Assembly (NCBI RefSeq): GCF_014841135.1
Contig: NZ_JACYTN010000007.1
Location: 62,001 to 126,000 of the forward strand
DNA from: Paenibacillus arenosi
GTDB lineage: Bacteria; Bacillota; Bacilli; Paenibacillales; Paenibacillaceae
Length of the DNA: 64,000 nucleotides
Direction: 5' to 3'
Shown: positions 18,691 through 27,800 of the stretch, piece by piece
Position numbering within the stretch: position 1 is the first letter of the stretch
How the letters are laid out: each line of letters begins with the position of its first letter
Program-made: the position numbers and the translations under genes
The notes under the pieces: generated by a model
What the model was told of the DNA's origin: nothing
The model's input: only the letters and a program-made list of their open reading frames with translations
The model's database searches: none

Positions 18691-19419
18691 TTATTGTTCA
18701 GGACGGTTTAGTTGTACAAATCGTTCATAGTATCTTCTGGATAAAGGGGGATGGAAGGTAGATTCATGTAATAGAATCGAGTAGTTTCCTGGTATGAGCA
18801 TATCAGGTACTATTTTTTGAATATGGAGCTTATTTACTAAATAACTGCGGTGCGATTGAAATAAGTTATTTGCTTGTGTGAAAATCTCTTTCAAGGTTGA
18901 CGAGGTACAAATGCGAGTGGAGTCTGTTAGAACGATGTCGGAATATAAGTGACTAATTTTTTCTACAAATAAAATCGTATCTTCCCGGATAGAAAATGAA
19001 TGGTCTTTGAGATTGCATAGGATATAATGGGGCTTTAGTTGGTTTGTATGAAATTTGGCGGGCAGCAGTTGTCGAATTCCTTGTTCAATTTGTTCTGTGG
19101 AAAGCTGCTTCAAAACGACAAACTTGTCTGTTGGCAAGTGTTGAGGAAGAGGATGAAATGTATCTTCTTCTTGTAAAAATAAAATGGGCGGATCAATTCC
19201 TCGTAGATGGATTTCATGGAAGGCCATAATCATGCTTTCTTCTTTTAGTTGTGTACTGGTAAGGACAAGATCAGGCTCTAAATCTACACATAGCTGAATG
19301 AGTTTGTTCTTCGAACGGGCGATATGGATGTTTGCGCTACCTAGTGACGAAACGTAGGCCATAACCTTTTCTCTTATGTGTTCATTGTTGATGGCAACTA
19401 TAGTAGTAAACTGCGGCAT
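18691..19419 (-). CDS. LytTR-family regulator with degenerate receiver-like domain
   Basis: 242 residues. The C-terminal half (about 130-235) is a LytTR DNA-binding domain (LFVEKISHLYSDIVLTD, FQSHRSYLVNKLHIQKI, LSRRYYERF). The N-terminal 120 residues have the length and alternating pattern of a response-regulator receiver but lack its key residues: AINNEHI where the acidic pair should be, and PDLVLTSTQL with Thr at the phosphorylation site. It therefore probably does not accept phosphate and may respond to a ligand or protein. It is transcribed away from the trp/amino-sugar cluster starting at 19917, with about 500 bp between, so it is the best candidate regulator of that cluster. No histidine kinase is nearby. 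Confidence 0.85.
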   Translation of the reverse strand: MPQFTTIVAINNEHIREKVMAYVSSLGSANIHIARSKNKLIQLCVDLEPDLVLTSTQLKEESMIMAFHEIHLRGIDPPILFLQEEDTFHPLPQHLPTDKFVVLKQLSTEQIEQGIRQLLPAKFHTNQLKPHYILCNLKDHSFSIREDTILFVEKISHLYSDIVLTDSTRICTSSTLKEIFTQANNLFQSHRSYLVNKLHIQKIVPDMLIPGNYSILLHESTFHPPLSRRYYERFVQLNRPEQ

Positions 19420-19916
19420 GGTTCAATCCTCCCACTTTATCTATTTTTACGTTCGACAAGTTTCGTGCCAGTTACTACCGAATTATTCACCGCATACTAC
19501 TAAGCTATTTCCTAAATGGATTCAATAGTATACAATAAATTCACTTCTAGCAAATGGTAATTTTTTTGCCGCTACATAATGTAAATCATGTCAATGATGT
19601 TACAGTATTATTCCTCTTGCACAATCGTTTTGTCACCTCCTTCATAATGTTACTGTTCTATTTTTGAATCCACTTCAGCATTCTACTTACTTCTATTTCA
19701 GCGTTAATCAGACTATTCAACAATTCAACCACTGTTTGAATTACATCCTCTATTTCATTGATTTTGATAGTTGAAGTGGAGCAAGCATAGCATACGTTTC
19801 ATTCGTCCTCTCTTAACTAGGGATAAAACAAACACCTAATTCCGATTTAACACATGGGACAAGTTGTATTATATCAATAATAGGTTCAAGTTCAAATGAT
19901 AAGGAGGAACTAATTC
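19420..19916. promoter_or_regulatory. divergent regulatory region of LytTR gene and trp/sugar cluster
   Basis: About 500 bp without a credible gene. It is clearly more AT-rich than its flanks. ATGTTACAGT at 19597 and ATGTTACTGT at 19647 form a direct repeat exactly 50 bp apart; the first copy lies in an imperfect palindrome (TAATGTAAATCAT ... ATGATGTTACAGTATTA, 19578-19610). These are candidate operator elements for the divergent LytTR regulator. I see no T-box, trp attenuator or other recognisable riboswitch. Confidence 0.4.
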
Positions 19917-20723
19917 GTGTTTATGTTGGATGAAATTTTAGAAAACAAGCATAAGGAAGTAGCAGAGAAAATTCGGATCAAGCCATTGCAAGAAATACAA
20001 GCCAAGCTAGCAGGGGCCCGCAGCCCGAGACCATTCTATGAGGCTCTTAATCGGCCGGGAATATCGCTAATCGCGGAAGTGAAAGAGAAGTCTCCTTCTA
20101 AAGGGACGTTCCGTGAAAATTATAATCCATTACAATTGGCTCGCATTTATTCTGAGCATGGTGCACGTGCGATATCGGTCTTAGCTGACAAAGAGTTTTT
20201 CGGCGGCGGTGCAGAGATTGTGGAGTTAATCGCGAATGATACACAGGTTCATATTCCTGTCATGTATAAGGAATTTATTATTGATCCGTATCAAATTTAC
20301 GAAGCACGATCGGTGGGGGCAGATGCGGTGCTGATGATAGTCCGAGCCATTGATCCTAGCCAATTGAAAGAAATGATAGGCCTGACTCATGAACTTGGCA
20401 TGCAGGCGTTAGTAGAATGCTTTACAGAAGAAGAGACCCAGCGGGCTGTTGAAGCAGGCGCGGCTATTATCGGCATTAACAATCGGGATTTGCAATCCTT
20501 TGACGTTGATTTGAAGCGCTCTGAACGTATTCGTTCTGGATTGCCAGCTGCAACGCTGACAGTCAGTGAAAGTGGGTTGTCGACCCCGAACGATGCGAGA
20601 AAAGCGGAGCAATTGGGTTTCGATGCGATGTTAGTCGGAGAAGCACTGCTTAAAGCGCCGGATATCGTGAGTCAAGTTCGTCAATTTGCAAGTGTTGCAA
20701 ATGAAGTGAAAACGAATCAATAA
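19917..20723 (+). CDS. trpC: indole-3-glycerol phosphate synthase
   Basis: 268-residue TIM-barrel enzyme that closes the indole ring of CdRP. Catalytic residues are retained: Glu and Lys in LIAEVKEKSPSKG, Lys in MYKEFIIDPYQIYEAR, Glu in LVECFTEEE, Asn in IGINNRDL, Ser in SESGL. Deviations from the usual bacterial enzyme are E for K/R after AEVK, A for T in SVLADKEFF, and GGG where QGS is common. GTG 19917 is the start, 9 nt after AAGGAGG. It opens the 13-gene run. Probably functional; the drift suggests a cluster-dedicated paralogue rather than the housekeeping copy, but that is inference. Confidence 0.94.
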   Translation: MFMLDEILENKHKEVAEKIRIKPLQEIQAKLAGARSPRPFYEALNRPGISLIAEVKEKSPSKGTFRENYNPLQLARIYSEHGARAISVLADKEFFGGGAEIVELIANDTQVHIPVMYKEFIIDPYQIYEARSVGADAVLMIVRAIDPSQLKEMIGLTHELGMQALVECFTEEETQRAVEAGAAIIGINNRDLQSFDVDLKRSERIRSGLPAATLTVSESGLSTPNDARKAEQLGFDAMLVGEALLKAPDIVSQVRQFASVANEVKTNQ

Positions 20724-20766
20724 ATGAGAATGTTGACCGTAAGAGCAAAGGAGGAGGTTAAAGAAG

Positions 20767-21969
20767 ATGAATGGATTTTTCGGGCAATTCGGCGGCGCGT
20801 TCGTCGCGGAAACGTTAATTCGTAATTTAGAAGAATTGGAGCTTGAATACGAGAGAGTTAAGGAGGATGCTTCGTTTCGAAACGAAGTGGCTGCAATATT
20901 AAAGCATTTTGTGGGTAGACCAACACCGCTTACCCCACTGCATCGGATCCCCTCCAAATTGGGTGGGGCCAAGCTCTATCTCAAGCGGGAGGATTTGACG
21001 CATACAGGAGCCCATAAGATCAATAATGCACTGGCACAAGCTTTGTTAGCTAAGAAAATAGGCAAGCAGCGAATAGTTGCCGAAACAGGAGCAGGTCAGC
21101 ACGGGGTGGCTGTTGCAACCGTTTGTAGTTTGCTTGGCATCGAGTGCGTCGTGTATATGGGTGCTGTAGATGCTGCACGTCAAGCGCCAAATGTACAGCG
21201 TATGAAATTGCTTGGTGCAGATTTGCGACTCGTTCACGCTGGGCAGCAAACGTTGAAAGATGCGATCGGTGAAGCCATTCGCGATTGGATTACGAATGTA
21301 CATGATACACATTATTTATTAGGTTCGGCCGTTGGTCCTCACCCCTTTCCGAAAATCGTTGCTGATTTTCAATCCATTATTGGTCAGGAAGCAAGAGAAC
21401 AAATATTTGAAGCCGAAGGCCGTCTACCTGACTATGTAGTTGCTTGTGTAGGAGGTGGCAGCAATGCAATCGGCATCTTTAACGGGTTTATCGACGATCC
21501 AGAAGTGAAGCTGATTGGTGTACAGGCTGCGGGTGAAGGAATTGAGAGCAATAAACATGCCGCCCCACTCGTGAAAGGTTCGCTTGGCATCGTTCAAGGA
21601 AGCTTTACTTATATGCTGCAAGATGCATACGGTCAAATACTTGAAACACACAGCATAGCTCCGGGGTTGGATTATCCAGGTGTTGGTCCACAGCATAGCT
21701 ACTTGAAAGATAGCGGACGTGTGGAATATACGTCGATTAATGATCGTGAAGCACTTAAAGCATTTGAATATTTATGCCGTACAGAAGGAATATTGCCTGC
21801 ACTGGAATCGTCTCATGCGGTTGCCTATGCTTTGAAGCTGGCGCCAACTCTTTCGGAAGAAAAGATTGTGCTCGTTAACTTGTCTGGACGTGGAGATAAG
21901 GATATGAATCAGGCAATTGAAGGGTTGGAGCGATTAGAACAACTGGAACTGGAAGGGGTGACGGTATGA
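20767..21969 (+). CDS. trpB: tryptophan synthase beta chain
   Basis: 400 residues, normal for the PLP-dependent subunit that joins indole and serine. The PLP lysine is in [15 protein letters not shown], the catalytic Glu in [11 protein letters not shown], and the phosphate loop is [10 protein letters not shown]. The N-terminus [13 protein letters not shown] and the C-terminal LSGRGDKD are canonical, and the residues of the indole tunnel region look ordinary, so it is a TrpB1-type, TrpA-partnered enzyme. Its stop overlaps the trpA start (ATGA), giving coupled synthesis of the two subunits. Confidence 0.96.
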   Translation: MNGFFGQFGGAFVAETLIRNLEELELEYERVKEDASFRNEVAAILKHFVGRPTPLTPLHRIPSKLGGAKLYLKREDLTHTGAHKINNALAQALLAKKIGKQRIVAETGAGQHGVAVATVCSLLGIECVVYMGAVDAARQAPNVQRMKLLGADLRLVHAGQQTLKDAIGEAIRDWITNVHDTHYLLGSAVGPHPFPKIVADFQSIIGQEAREQIFEAEGRLPDYVVACVGGGSNAIGIFNGFIDDPEVKLIGVQAAGEGIESNKHAAPLVKGSLGIVQGSFTYMLQDAYGQILETHSIAPGLDYPGVGPQHSYLKDSGRVEYTSINDREALKAFEYLCRTEGILPALESSHAVAYALKLAPTLSEEKIVLVNLSGRGDKDMNQAIEGLERLEQLELEGVTV

Positions 21970-22781
21970 GTCGTATCGAAAAGACGTTTGCCCAACTGCG
22001 CGAAAAGGAAGAAGGCGCCTTAATTATTTATATTCCGGTTGGCTATCCGAACTTAGACATTTCAGAGTCGTTAATTCGTGCAATTGCGGAATCTGGGGCA
22101 GATATTATCGAGTTGGGCGTTCCTTATGCAGACCCGTTAGCAGACGGTCCCACTATTCAGGAAGCTTGTTTGCAGGCGGTCAATCATGGTACCAACTTGG
22201 ACATTTGTCTAGAGACGGTTAGCAAGCTGCGGGCGTCAGGCATAGACACTCCGATTGTATTTATGGGCTACTGCAACTCTTTCCTTGCTTATGGTCTAGA
22301 GAGGTTGGCAGTTCAAGCAGTAGAAGCAGGTGTTGACGGCTTCATTATCCCAGACTTGCCTTCTACGATGGCACAGCCTTGGGTACAGAAGTTTGAGCCG
22401 CATGGGCTTGACTTAATTTTTTTCCTTGCACCTACAACGAGTGAAGAGCGCGCTGCTGCTGTTGTGAAGCAGGGAAGTGGATTTTTGTACTGTATTTCGG
22501 TTACTGGTGTCACAGGAGTGAGGCAGTCACTACCTGATGAACTGCCTGGCTTTATTCATCAAATTAGACAGCAGTCAACGCTGCCACTAGCAGTTGGCTT
22601 CGGTATTTCCAATGCACAGCATGTGAAGGAAGTGAGCAGCTATGCAGATGGAGCGATTGTAGGAAGTGCGCTTATTCAGGTCATTAAACAAGCTTCACCG
22701 GAGACGGTAGAGCAGGATGTACGAGCCTTTGTATATCAATTGAAAAGTGCGACAAGACGAGTTGCCGTGGAGCGAGTGTAG
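21966..22781 (+). CDS. trpA: tryptophan synthase alpha chain
   Basis: 271-residue TIM barrel that cleaves indole-3-glycerol phosphate to indole and glyceraldehyde 3-phosphate. Catalytic Glu lies in [10 protein letters not shown] and catalytic Asp in [11 protein letters not shown]; the phosphate-binding VTGVTGVR and GFGIS motifs are intact. The usual PFSDP is PYADP here, a mild change. It overlaps trpB by four bases. About 95 bp separate it from trpF, including a weak inverted repeat AGCCTC/GAGGCT. Confidence 0.95.
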   Translation: MSRIEKTFAQLREKEEGALIIYIPVGYPNLDISESLIRAIAESGADIIELGVPYADPLADGPTIQEACLQAVNHGTNLDICLETVSKLRASGIDTPIVFMGYCNSFLAYGLERLAVQAVEAGVDGFIIPDLPSTMAQPWVQKFEPHGLDLIFFLAPTTSEERAAAVVKQGSGFLYCISVTGVTGVRQSLPDELPGFIHQIRQQSTLPLAVGFGISNAQHVKEVSSYADGAIVGSALIQVIKQASPETVEQDVRAFVYQLKSATRRVAVERV

Positions 22782-22881
22782 GTGTATATGAAGCCTCGTA
22801 TAGAGTTTATTCTATTCAACTGCGATACTCGATAACTTCATGAGAGGCTGGTTGTTATAGTTACGTTGCTAGGAGGTGTTA

Positions 22882-23529
22882 ATTATCGTTAGGGTGAAAA
22901 TTTGCGGGTTAACCACGACAGAAGCTGCGCTAGCCGCTGTCGATGCAGGTGCCGATACGATAGGCTTTGTATTTACGAGCAGCAAGCGAGAAGTGACACC
23001 GGAGCAAGCGAGACGGATCATACAATTGCTGCCGCCTTATGTGACAACGACAGGGGTCTTCGTTAATGAAGAACTTCATATCGTCAATGATATTGCAGCG
23101 TACTGTCACTTGGATCTCGTGCAACTGCATGGACAAGAATCTCCACAATACTGTGAGCAGGTGATACGACCTGTCGTCAAAACCATTTCCGTTCGAGATG
23201 AGGACGATTTAGTTCAAATAGATGCGTATACGCATGAGAATAACGTGCGAGCCATTTTGCTGGATACGCATGTTGATGGTGCAACTGGCGGGACAGGTCA
23301 GCCATTCCCGTGGAAATTCGCTGTTGGGGTAAGTGAACGGCGGACGATTATTTTAGCAGGCGGTTTGCATGTGGGTAATGTAGCGAGAGCTATAGAGCAA
23401 GTTCGACCGTTTGCTGTTGATGTGAGCAGTGGTGTGGAAACAGCAGGAGTGAAAGATCGTAATAAAATGCGAAAATTCGTGCAAGAGGTGCATTCTGCTA
23501 GTTTAGAAGCACATCTTGTGAGCGATTGA
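22882..23529 (+). CDS. trpF: phosphoribosylanthranilate isomerase, unusual start codon
   Basis: About 215 residues of the TrpF TIM barrel: VKICGLTTTEAALAAV (catalytic Cys), GFVFTSSKREVTPEQAR, DLVQLHGQE, LLDTHVDGATGGTGQPF (catalytic Asp), ILAGGL and VDVSSGVE. The start is odd. AGGAGG lies at 22871-22876, and the only codons at workable distance in frame are ATT 22882 and ATC 22885; a GTG at 22876 overlaps the ribosome binding site and a GTG at 22894 is 17 nt away. ATT 22882 gives MIVRVKICGL, the expected N-terminus. The gene order C-B-A-F, without E, G or D, differs from the trpEDCFBA order of Bacilli. Confidence 0.9.
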   Translation: MIVRVKICGLTTTEAALAAVDAGADTIGFVFTSSKREVTPEQARRIIQLLPPYVTTTGVFVNEELHIVNDIAAYCHLDLVQLHGQESPQYCEQVIRPVVKTISVRDEDDLVQIDAYTHENNVRAILLDTHVDGATGGTGQPFPWKFAVGVSERRTIILAGGLHVGNVARAIEQVRPFAVDVSSGVETAGVKDRNKMRKFVQEVHSASLEAHLVSD

Positions 23530-23544
23530 TGAGGAGCTGTATCC

Positions 23545-24603
23545 ATGAAAAAATCGTTGATTTTTGGATTTGGAAGAGCTGGCCGCGGCTTGCATTTGCA
23601 TTGTTTGCGCAAGCTTCATACCGATCAACGGCATACAGGCCTTTTTGATACAAAAGTTGGCGTCGTTGATCCCTACGCGAGTCATATCCATGAGCCTTCC
23701 CTTGCTTTTTTTCGAAATGTAAAGGATGTAGCGGGCTTCGCGCCAGAAGACACGGTCGTTCATATATGTACATCGCCAGAACTGCATGCAGAGACACTGC
23801 GGCAAGCGGCAGAGTATGGATATAAAAATTTTATGGTCGAGAAGCCGCTAGCTTCCACTTTGGCCGAGTTGGAGCTAATACAGCAATTAGAAAGGCAGTA
23901 TGGATTGGACGTCCTTGTTGTGGCGAACTGGCTGTCTAGTTCTTTGACGGCGCAGATTCGAGACATTGTTCGTTCCAATCGATACGGGTCGCTTACGCTT
24001 ATTGTGGCAGAGCAGGACAAAGCCCGATTGACTCGTACTTTGTCCAACATGAGTCATGACAGTGCGTTAGATGTAGAAATTCCACATCTGGCTGCATTGG
24101 CTCTTAGTCTCGGTGGCGCGCAAGCGGATGTGGTGCAAGCTTCTGTTACAGATATGCATGTGGAGGGCGCGGTCATACCGAATCTCGGGACAGCTCACAT
24201 TTCACTGCTGCATGCAGGAGGGTTAACTTCTCGCCTCAATTCCAACCTTGCCTCACCAATCCGCAAGCGAACGATTCGTCTCTATTTTGCCAACCATCAA
24301 GTCGTGGGGTATTTTCCTTGTGCACAGGATGACAGCTACTCTTGGCTGCAAATCTACGATAAAGATGGGGTACTTATCGAACAGCAAGTGATGTACGATG
24401 ATCCGCTATCGGCGATGTTTGTGGAGTATTATCGATATTTTGATGGACTGTGCGCTAAGCCAGAAAGTGACTTGGCCTTTAACGCGCGAGTCGTTGCTAC
24501 GTTATGTGAGGCCAAGATGAAATGTGGTCTTATGCTGTCTAAAGCAGAACAGGAATTATATGCTGGTGCAGGTGTGCACTATGAAACTGTAAAAACGGGG
24601 TGA
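23545..24603 (+). CDS. Gfo/Idh/MocA-like oxidoreductase
   Basis: 352 residues with an N-terminal Rossmann domain (KSLIFGFGRAGRG, more Gly-rich than usual), HICTSPELHAETLRQAAEYG, and the family lysine motif MVEKPLA near 95. The C-terminal half is divergent. Family members oxidise or reduce hydroxyls of sugars, nucleotide sugars or inositols with NAD(P). It sits between trpF and two DegT aminotransferases, as in pathways that make a keto sugar and then aminate it (for example NtdC with NtdA, or StrI-like with StsC). The unusual C-terminal half makes the substrate unpredictable. Confidence 0.8.
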   Translation: MKKSLIFGFGRAGRGLHLHCLRKLHTDQRHTGLFDTKVGVVDPYASHIHEPSLAFFRNVKDVAGFAPEDTVVHICTSPELHAETLRQAAEYGYKNFMVEKPLASTLAELELIQQLERQYGLDVLVVANWLSSSLTAQIRDIVRSNRYGSLTLIVAEQDKARLTRTLSNMSHDSALDVEIPHLAALALSLGGAQADVVQASVTDMHVEGAVIPNLGTAHISLLHAGGLTSRLNSNLASPIRKRTIRLYFANHQVVGYFPCAQDDSYSWLQIYDKDGVLIEQQVMYDDPLSAMFVEYYRYFDGLCAKPESDLAFNARVVATLCEAKMKCGLMLSKAEQELYAGAGVHYETVKTG

Positions 24604-24608
24604 ACGAT

Positions 24609-25736
24609 ATGGCAATTTCATTTTTCTCTGGTGCGGCTTCATTTAGACGCCAATGGCCATTAATCGAAGAAGAGCTAGATAAGATTTTTGAATCAGGACA
24701 GTTTACGAACGGACCAACTGTGAAAAAGTTTGAACAGATGATGGAAGCTTATACAGGAGCGAAACATTGTATAGCGGTCGGCAATGCGACAGATGCGCTT
24801 ATTATTATGCTGAAGGCGGCTGGGATCGGACCTGGTGATGAAGTGATCGTACCATGCTTTACGTTCTTTGCTTCTGCCTCAAGTGTTGGGCATGTAGGGG
24901 CTACGCCTGTATTTGTCGATATTGATCCCGTTACGTACAGCATCTCAGTCGAGGATATTGAGCGTAAAATTACCGAGCGTACAAAGGCGATTATGCCCGT
25001 GCATCTATTTACGCAGTTGGCTGATATGAAGGAGATTCAGCGTATTGCGGACAAGCATGGATTGTTAGTATTGGAAGATAGCGCCGAGGCGATTGGTATG
25101 TTTCATGATAGTGTGCATGCTGGTTTAATTGGTCAGGCGGGTGTTATCTCCTTTTTTCCGACTAAAACACTTGGAGCAATCGGTGATGCAGGTCTTATTG
25201 TTACGAATGATGATTTGCTTGCTCATCGGGTACGGAGATTGCGTATTCATGGTCAGGATGAAGGAGTTCCTTATGTTTATCATGAAGTTGGGTACAACAG
25301 TCGGATGGATGATATTCAGGCAGCTGTACTATTATCGCGGTTGCCTTTTTTATCACAGGAGATTGCCAAGCGTGCGCATTTAGCAGCGCTATATAATAAC
25401 TATCTTGCGGCGAATCCATATGTTCAGACGCCATCCATTAGAGAGAGGCAAGATACAACGAATCCTGTCTACTATGTGTATGTAATCGAATGTGATCGCC
25501 GTAATGAACTTGTGCAATATTTGACGGATAACGGAATTGGTACAGAGGTGTATTACCCGTTAACGTTGCATACGCAGCCTTGCTTTGCATCCCTCGGCTA
25601 TGAGGAAGGAAGCATGCCTCATGCGGAGCTGGCTTGTACGAGAACGGTTGGGTTGCCGCTCTATCCTGACTTAACGGAGGAAGGCGTTGCAGCGGTTAGT
25701 GAGGCTATTAACAAATTTTACGAAGGAGGGGTGTAA
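24609..25736 (+). CDS. DegT/DnrJ/EryC1 family aminotransferase (first copy)
   Basis: About 375 residues of the PLP-dependent sugar/cyclitol aminotransferase family. The PLP lysine is in SFFPTKTLGAIGDAG near 184; cofactor motifs VGNATDALIIMLKAAGIGPGD and VLEDSAEAIG are intact. ATG 24609 follows GGGGTGA at 5 nt and is preferred to the GTG at 24600 that overlaps the previous stop. It is followed after two bases by a second, clearly paralogous aminotransferase, so the pathway probably installs two amino groups or acts on two substrates. Acts on a keto sugar or keto cyclitol in the cytoplasm. Confidence 0.92.
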   Translation: MAISFFSGAASFRRQWPLIEEELDKIFESGQFTNGPTVKKFEQMMEAYTGAKHCIAVGNATDALIIMLKAAGIGPGDEVIVPCFTFFASASSVGHVGATPVFVDIDPVTYSISVEDIERKITERTKAIMPVHLFTQLADMKEIQRIADKHGLLVLEDSAEAIGMFHDSVHAGLIGQAGVISFFPTKTLGAIGDAGLIVTNDDLLAHRVRRLRIHGQDEGVPYVYHEVGYNSRMDDIQAAVLLSRLPFLSQEIAKRAHLAALYNNYLAANPYVQTPSIRERQDTTNPVYYVYVIECDRRNELVQYLTDNGIGTEVYYPLTLHTQPCFASLGYEEGSMPHAELACTRTVGLPLYPDLTEEGVAAVSEAINKFYEGGV

Positions 25737-25738
25737 GG

Positions 25739-26866
25739 ATGAGCGTTCCTTTTTTCAATTATGGTGCTAGATATGCCGAAGATCGTGACGTAATCAAAGA
25801 TATCGTGTTTCAGGTAGGTCTCTCCGATAATTTTATTTTGAAGGAGGGAGTGGCTGACTTCGAGCAAGCGATTCGTGCGTATACAGGGGCGAAGCATGCA
25901 ATAGCCGTGTCAAATGGAACGACAGCTTTGATTGTTATATTGCGAGCACTAGGAGTTGGTCCAGGTGTAGATGTGCTCACGCCTGCATTCTCCTTTATTT
26001 CAACAGCTAGTACGATTAGTTTGCTGCAAGCTCGTCCTGTATTTGTCGATGTTGATCCTGTGACAGGCATGATGGACCCTGCTGATCTGGAAGCAAAGAT
26101 TACACCGAATAGTCGTGTCGTTATTCCGACTCATCTGTTCTCCGTTATGGCCAATATGCCTGCGATCAGAGATATTGCACATAAGCATCAACTGCATGTG
26201 CTGGAGGATAGTGCTGTCGCGTTAGGAGCTAGTATGAACGGTACGAAAGCTGGTTTGCTAGGTGACAGCGGATTGTATTCGTTCTTTCCAGCTAAGCCGC
26301 TTGGCGGGATAGGCGATGGGGGAATTATCGTAACCAATGATGATGAATTGGGACAACGCTGCCGTATGCTGCGTAACCATGGGCAGGATGGGATTACTCG
26401 ATTCCTCCATCATCATCTCGGCTACAATCATCGCATGGATGAAGTAGTAGCACGTTATTTGCAGCATAAGCTCCTGCGGTTTGATCAGTTAATAGAGCGC
26501 CGTGCTCAAATTGCTGCTCGTTATAATGAAGCATTCGCAAGCTTAGCACCAGACATCCACATCGTAACCGACGATCATTATGACCGTGTGTACTACACGT
26601 ATGTGCTGCAAAGCGAGCGTCGTGATGAATTGCGGCAGTTCTTGCATGCGCGGGGCATTGAGACCCAAATTTATTACCCGCATGCGCTGCCGCTGCAACC
26701 AGCCTTTGCGTATTTAGGGCATAAGGAAGGTGACTTCCCGCATGCCGAAGCGTTGACCAAGAAGTCGCTTGCTTTGCCGCTGTATGCTGAAATGCCTGAT
26801 GAACATATTGATTTCGTCATAGAGGCGGTTCTTGCCCATGCCCGTCAGGTAGCCGTTCATGTCTAA
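25739..26866 (+). CDS. DegT/DnrJ/EryC1 family aminotransferase (second copy)
   Basis: 375 residues, the same fold as the preceding gene with conserved SNGTTALIVILRALGVGPG, VLEDSAVALG and PLP lysine in SFFPAKPLGGIGDGG near 184. The pair share many identical blocks (RNHGQDG/RIHGQDE, YYPHALPLQPAFA/YYPLTLHTQPCFA), which indicates duplication and divergence within the cluster. AAGGAGGGG upstream serves as ribosome binding site. Its 3' end overlaps the next gene by 8 bases. Confidence 0.92.
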   Translation: MSVPFFNYGARYAEDRDVIKDIVFQVGLSDNFILKEGVADFEQAIRAYTGAKHAIAVSNGTTALIVILRALGVGPGVDVLTPAFSFISTASTISLLQARPVFVDVDPVTGMMDPADLEAKITPNSRVVIPTHLFSVMANMPAIRDIAHKHQLHVLEDSAVALGASMNGTKAGLLGDSGLYSFFPAKPLGGIGDGGIIVTNDDELGQRCRMLRNHGQDGITRFLHHHLGYNHRMDEVVARYLQHKLLRFDQLIERRAQIAARYNEAFASLAPDIHIVTDDHYDRVYYTYVLQSERRDELRQFLHARGIETQIYYPHALPLQPAFAYLGHKEGDFPHAEALTKKSLALPLYAEMPDEHIDFVIEAVLAHARQVAVHV

Positions 26867-27800
26867 AGCATATGGCGGTGAAAGGGATGAGCAGGGTATC
26901 GTTTTGCCAGGACTAAGTGTTGAAAAACGTATCGTGTTGTCGGGATTAAGCGATGAAGCGGGTACTTCGCTTCGTGAACAAATACAAGCCCATGAAGAAC
27001 TGGGCTGGCGTGAGCTAGAAATTCGTACGGTCAATGGAAGTTCGCTTGCCGATATCGAAGAAGTAGACTTCCAAGCGATCCAGCGTGATATTGAGGCGGC
27101 TCATATGCAGGTGACCGTTGTCTCCTCACGTATCGCCAATTGGGAGCGTCCCATCACGGCACCCTTCGAATGGGATGCAGAGGAGTTGAACCGGCTGGCA
27201 GCTAGAGTGCCAGCACTTGGTACGAAATATATCCGGATTATGTCTTATCCGAATGATGGCTTGCCTGAATCGGTCTGGAGGGGAAACGTTATCGAACGTA
27301 TCCGCCGCTTGACCGAAATAGCAGCGGATGCTGGTCTCATTCTGCTTCATGAGAATTGTGCAGGATGGGCAGGAGCTTCGGCAGATCACGCGTTGGATTT
27401 GGTGCAAACCATTGATTCCCCTCATCTGCGTCTTCTCTTTGATACAGGCAACGGTATTGCCTATCGCTATGATACCCATGAATATTTGAAAAAGGTGCTT
27501 CCTTATGTATCCCATGTTCACATTAAGGATGGCATCTGGGAAAATGAGCAGGCTGTTTATGCTTTGCCAGGAGAAGGGCAATCTCGTGTAAGGGAGTCGA
27601 TTCGATTACTGCTTGAACATCATTATTCGGGAATCTTCGCTATTGAACCGCATTTGCATCTTATTCCACATTTGAAACAGCAGAGCACAGCAGACGGAGG
27701 GAGCTTGAAGCAATCGTATATTGCCTACGGCCGTTGCTTAGAAAGCCTGTTGGATGAACTCCAAGAAATAGAAACGCAATCAGGGGGTGTATTTGTATAG
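26859..27800 (+). CDS. TIM-barrel sugar isomerase/epimerase-like protein
   Basis: 313 residues of the AP-endonuclease-2/xylose-isomerase-like superfamily. Typical segments: LGWRELEIRTVNG, VVSSRIANW, LLHENCAGW (metal-binding Glu), LRLLFDTGNGI (Asp), VSHVHIKDG (His) and FAIEPHLH (Glu). These are the expected divalent-metal ligands of IolE/IolI, tagatose epimerase and related enzymes. It overlaps the previous gene by 8 bases and the next by one, so it belongs to the same transcript. Its presence with Gfo/Idh and DegT enzymes recalls inositol or amino-sugar metabolism. Exact reaction unknown. Confidence 0.87.
   Translation: MSKAYGGERDEQGIVLPGLSVEKRIVLSGLSDEAGTSLREQIQAHEELGWRELEIRTVNGSSLADIEEVDFQAIQRDIEAAHMQVTVVSSRIANWERPITAPFEWDAEELNRLAARVPALGTKYIRIMSYPNDGLPESVWRGNVIERIRRLTEIAADAGLILLHENCAGWAGASADHALDLVQTIDSPHLRLLFDTGNGIAYRYDTHEYLKKVLPYVSHVHIKDGIWENEQAVYALPGEGQSRVRESIRLLLEHHYSGIFAIEPHLHLIPHLKQQSTADGGSLKQSYIAYGRCLESLLDELQEIETQSGGVFV

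Noticed and set aside
19420-19916. trp leader, T-box or TRAP-type control upstream of trpC
   Set aside because: No T-box sequence, no run of Trp codons in a leader ORF, and no regularly spaced GAG/TAG triplets were found.
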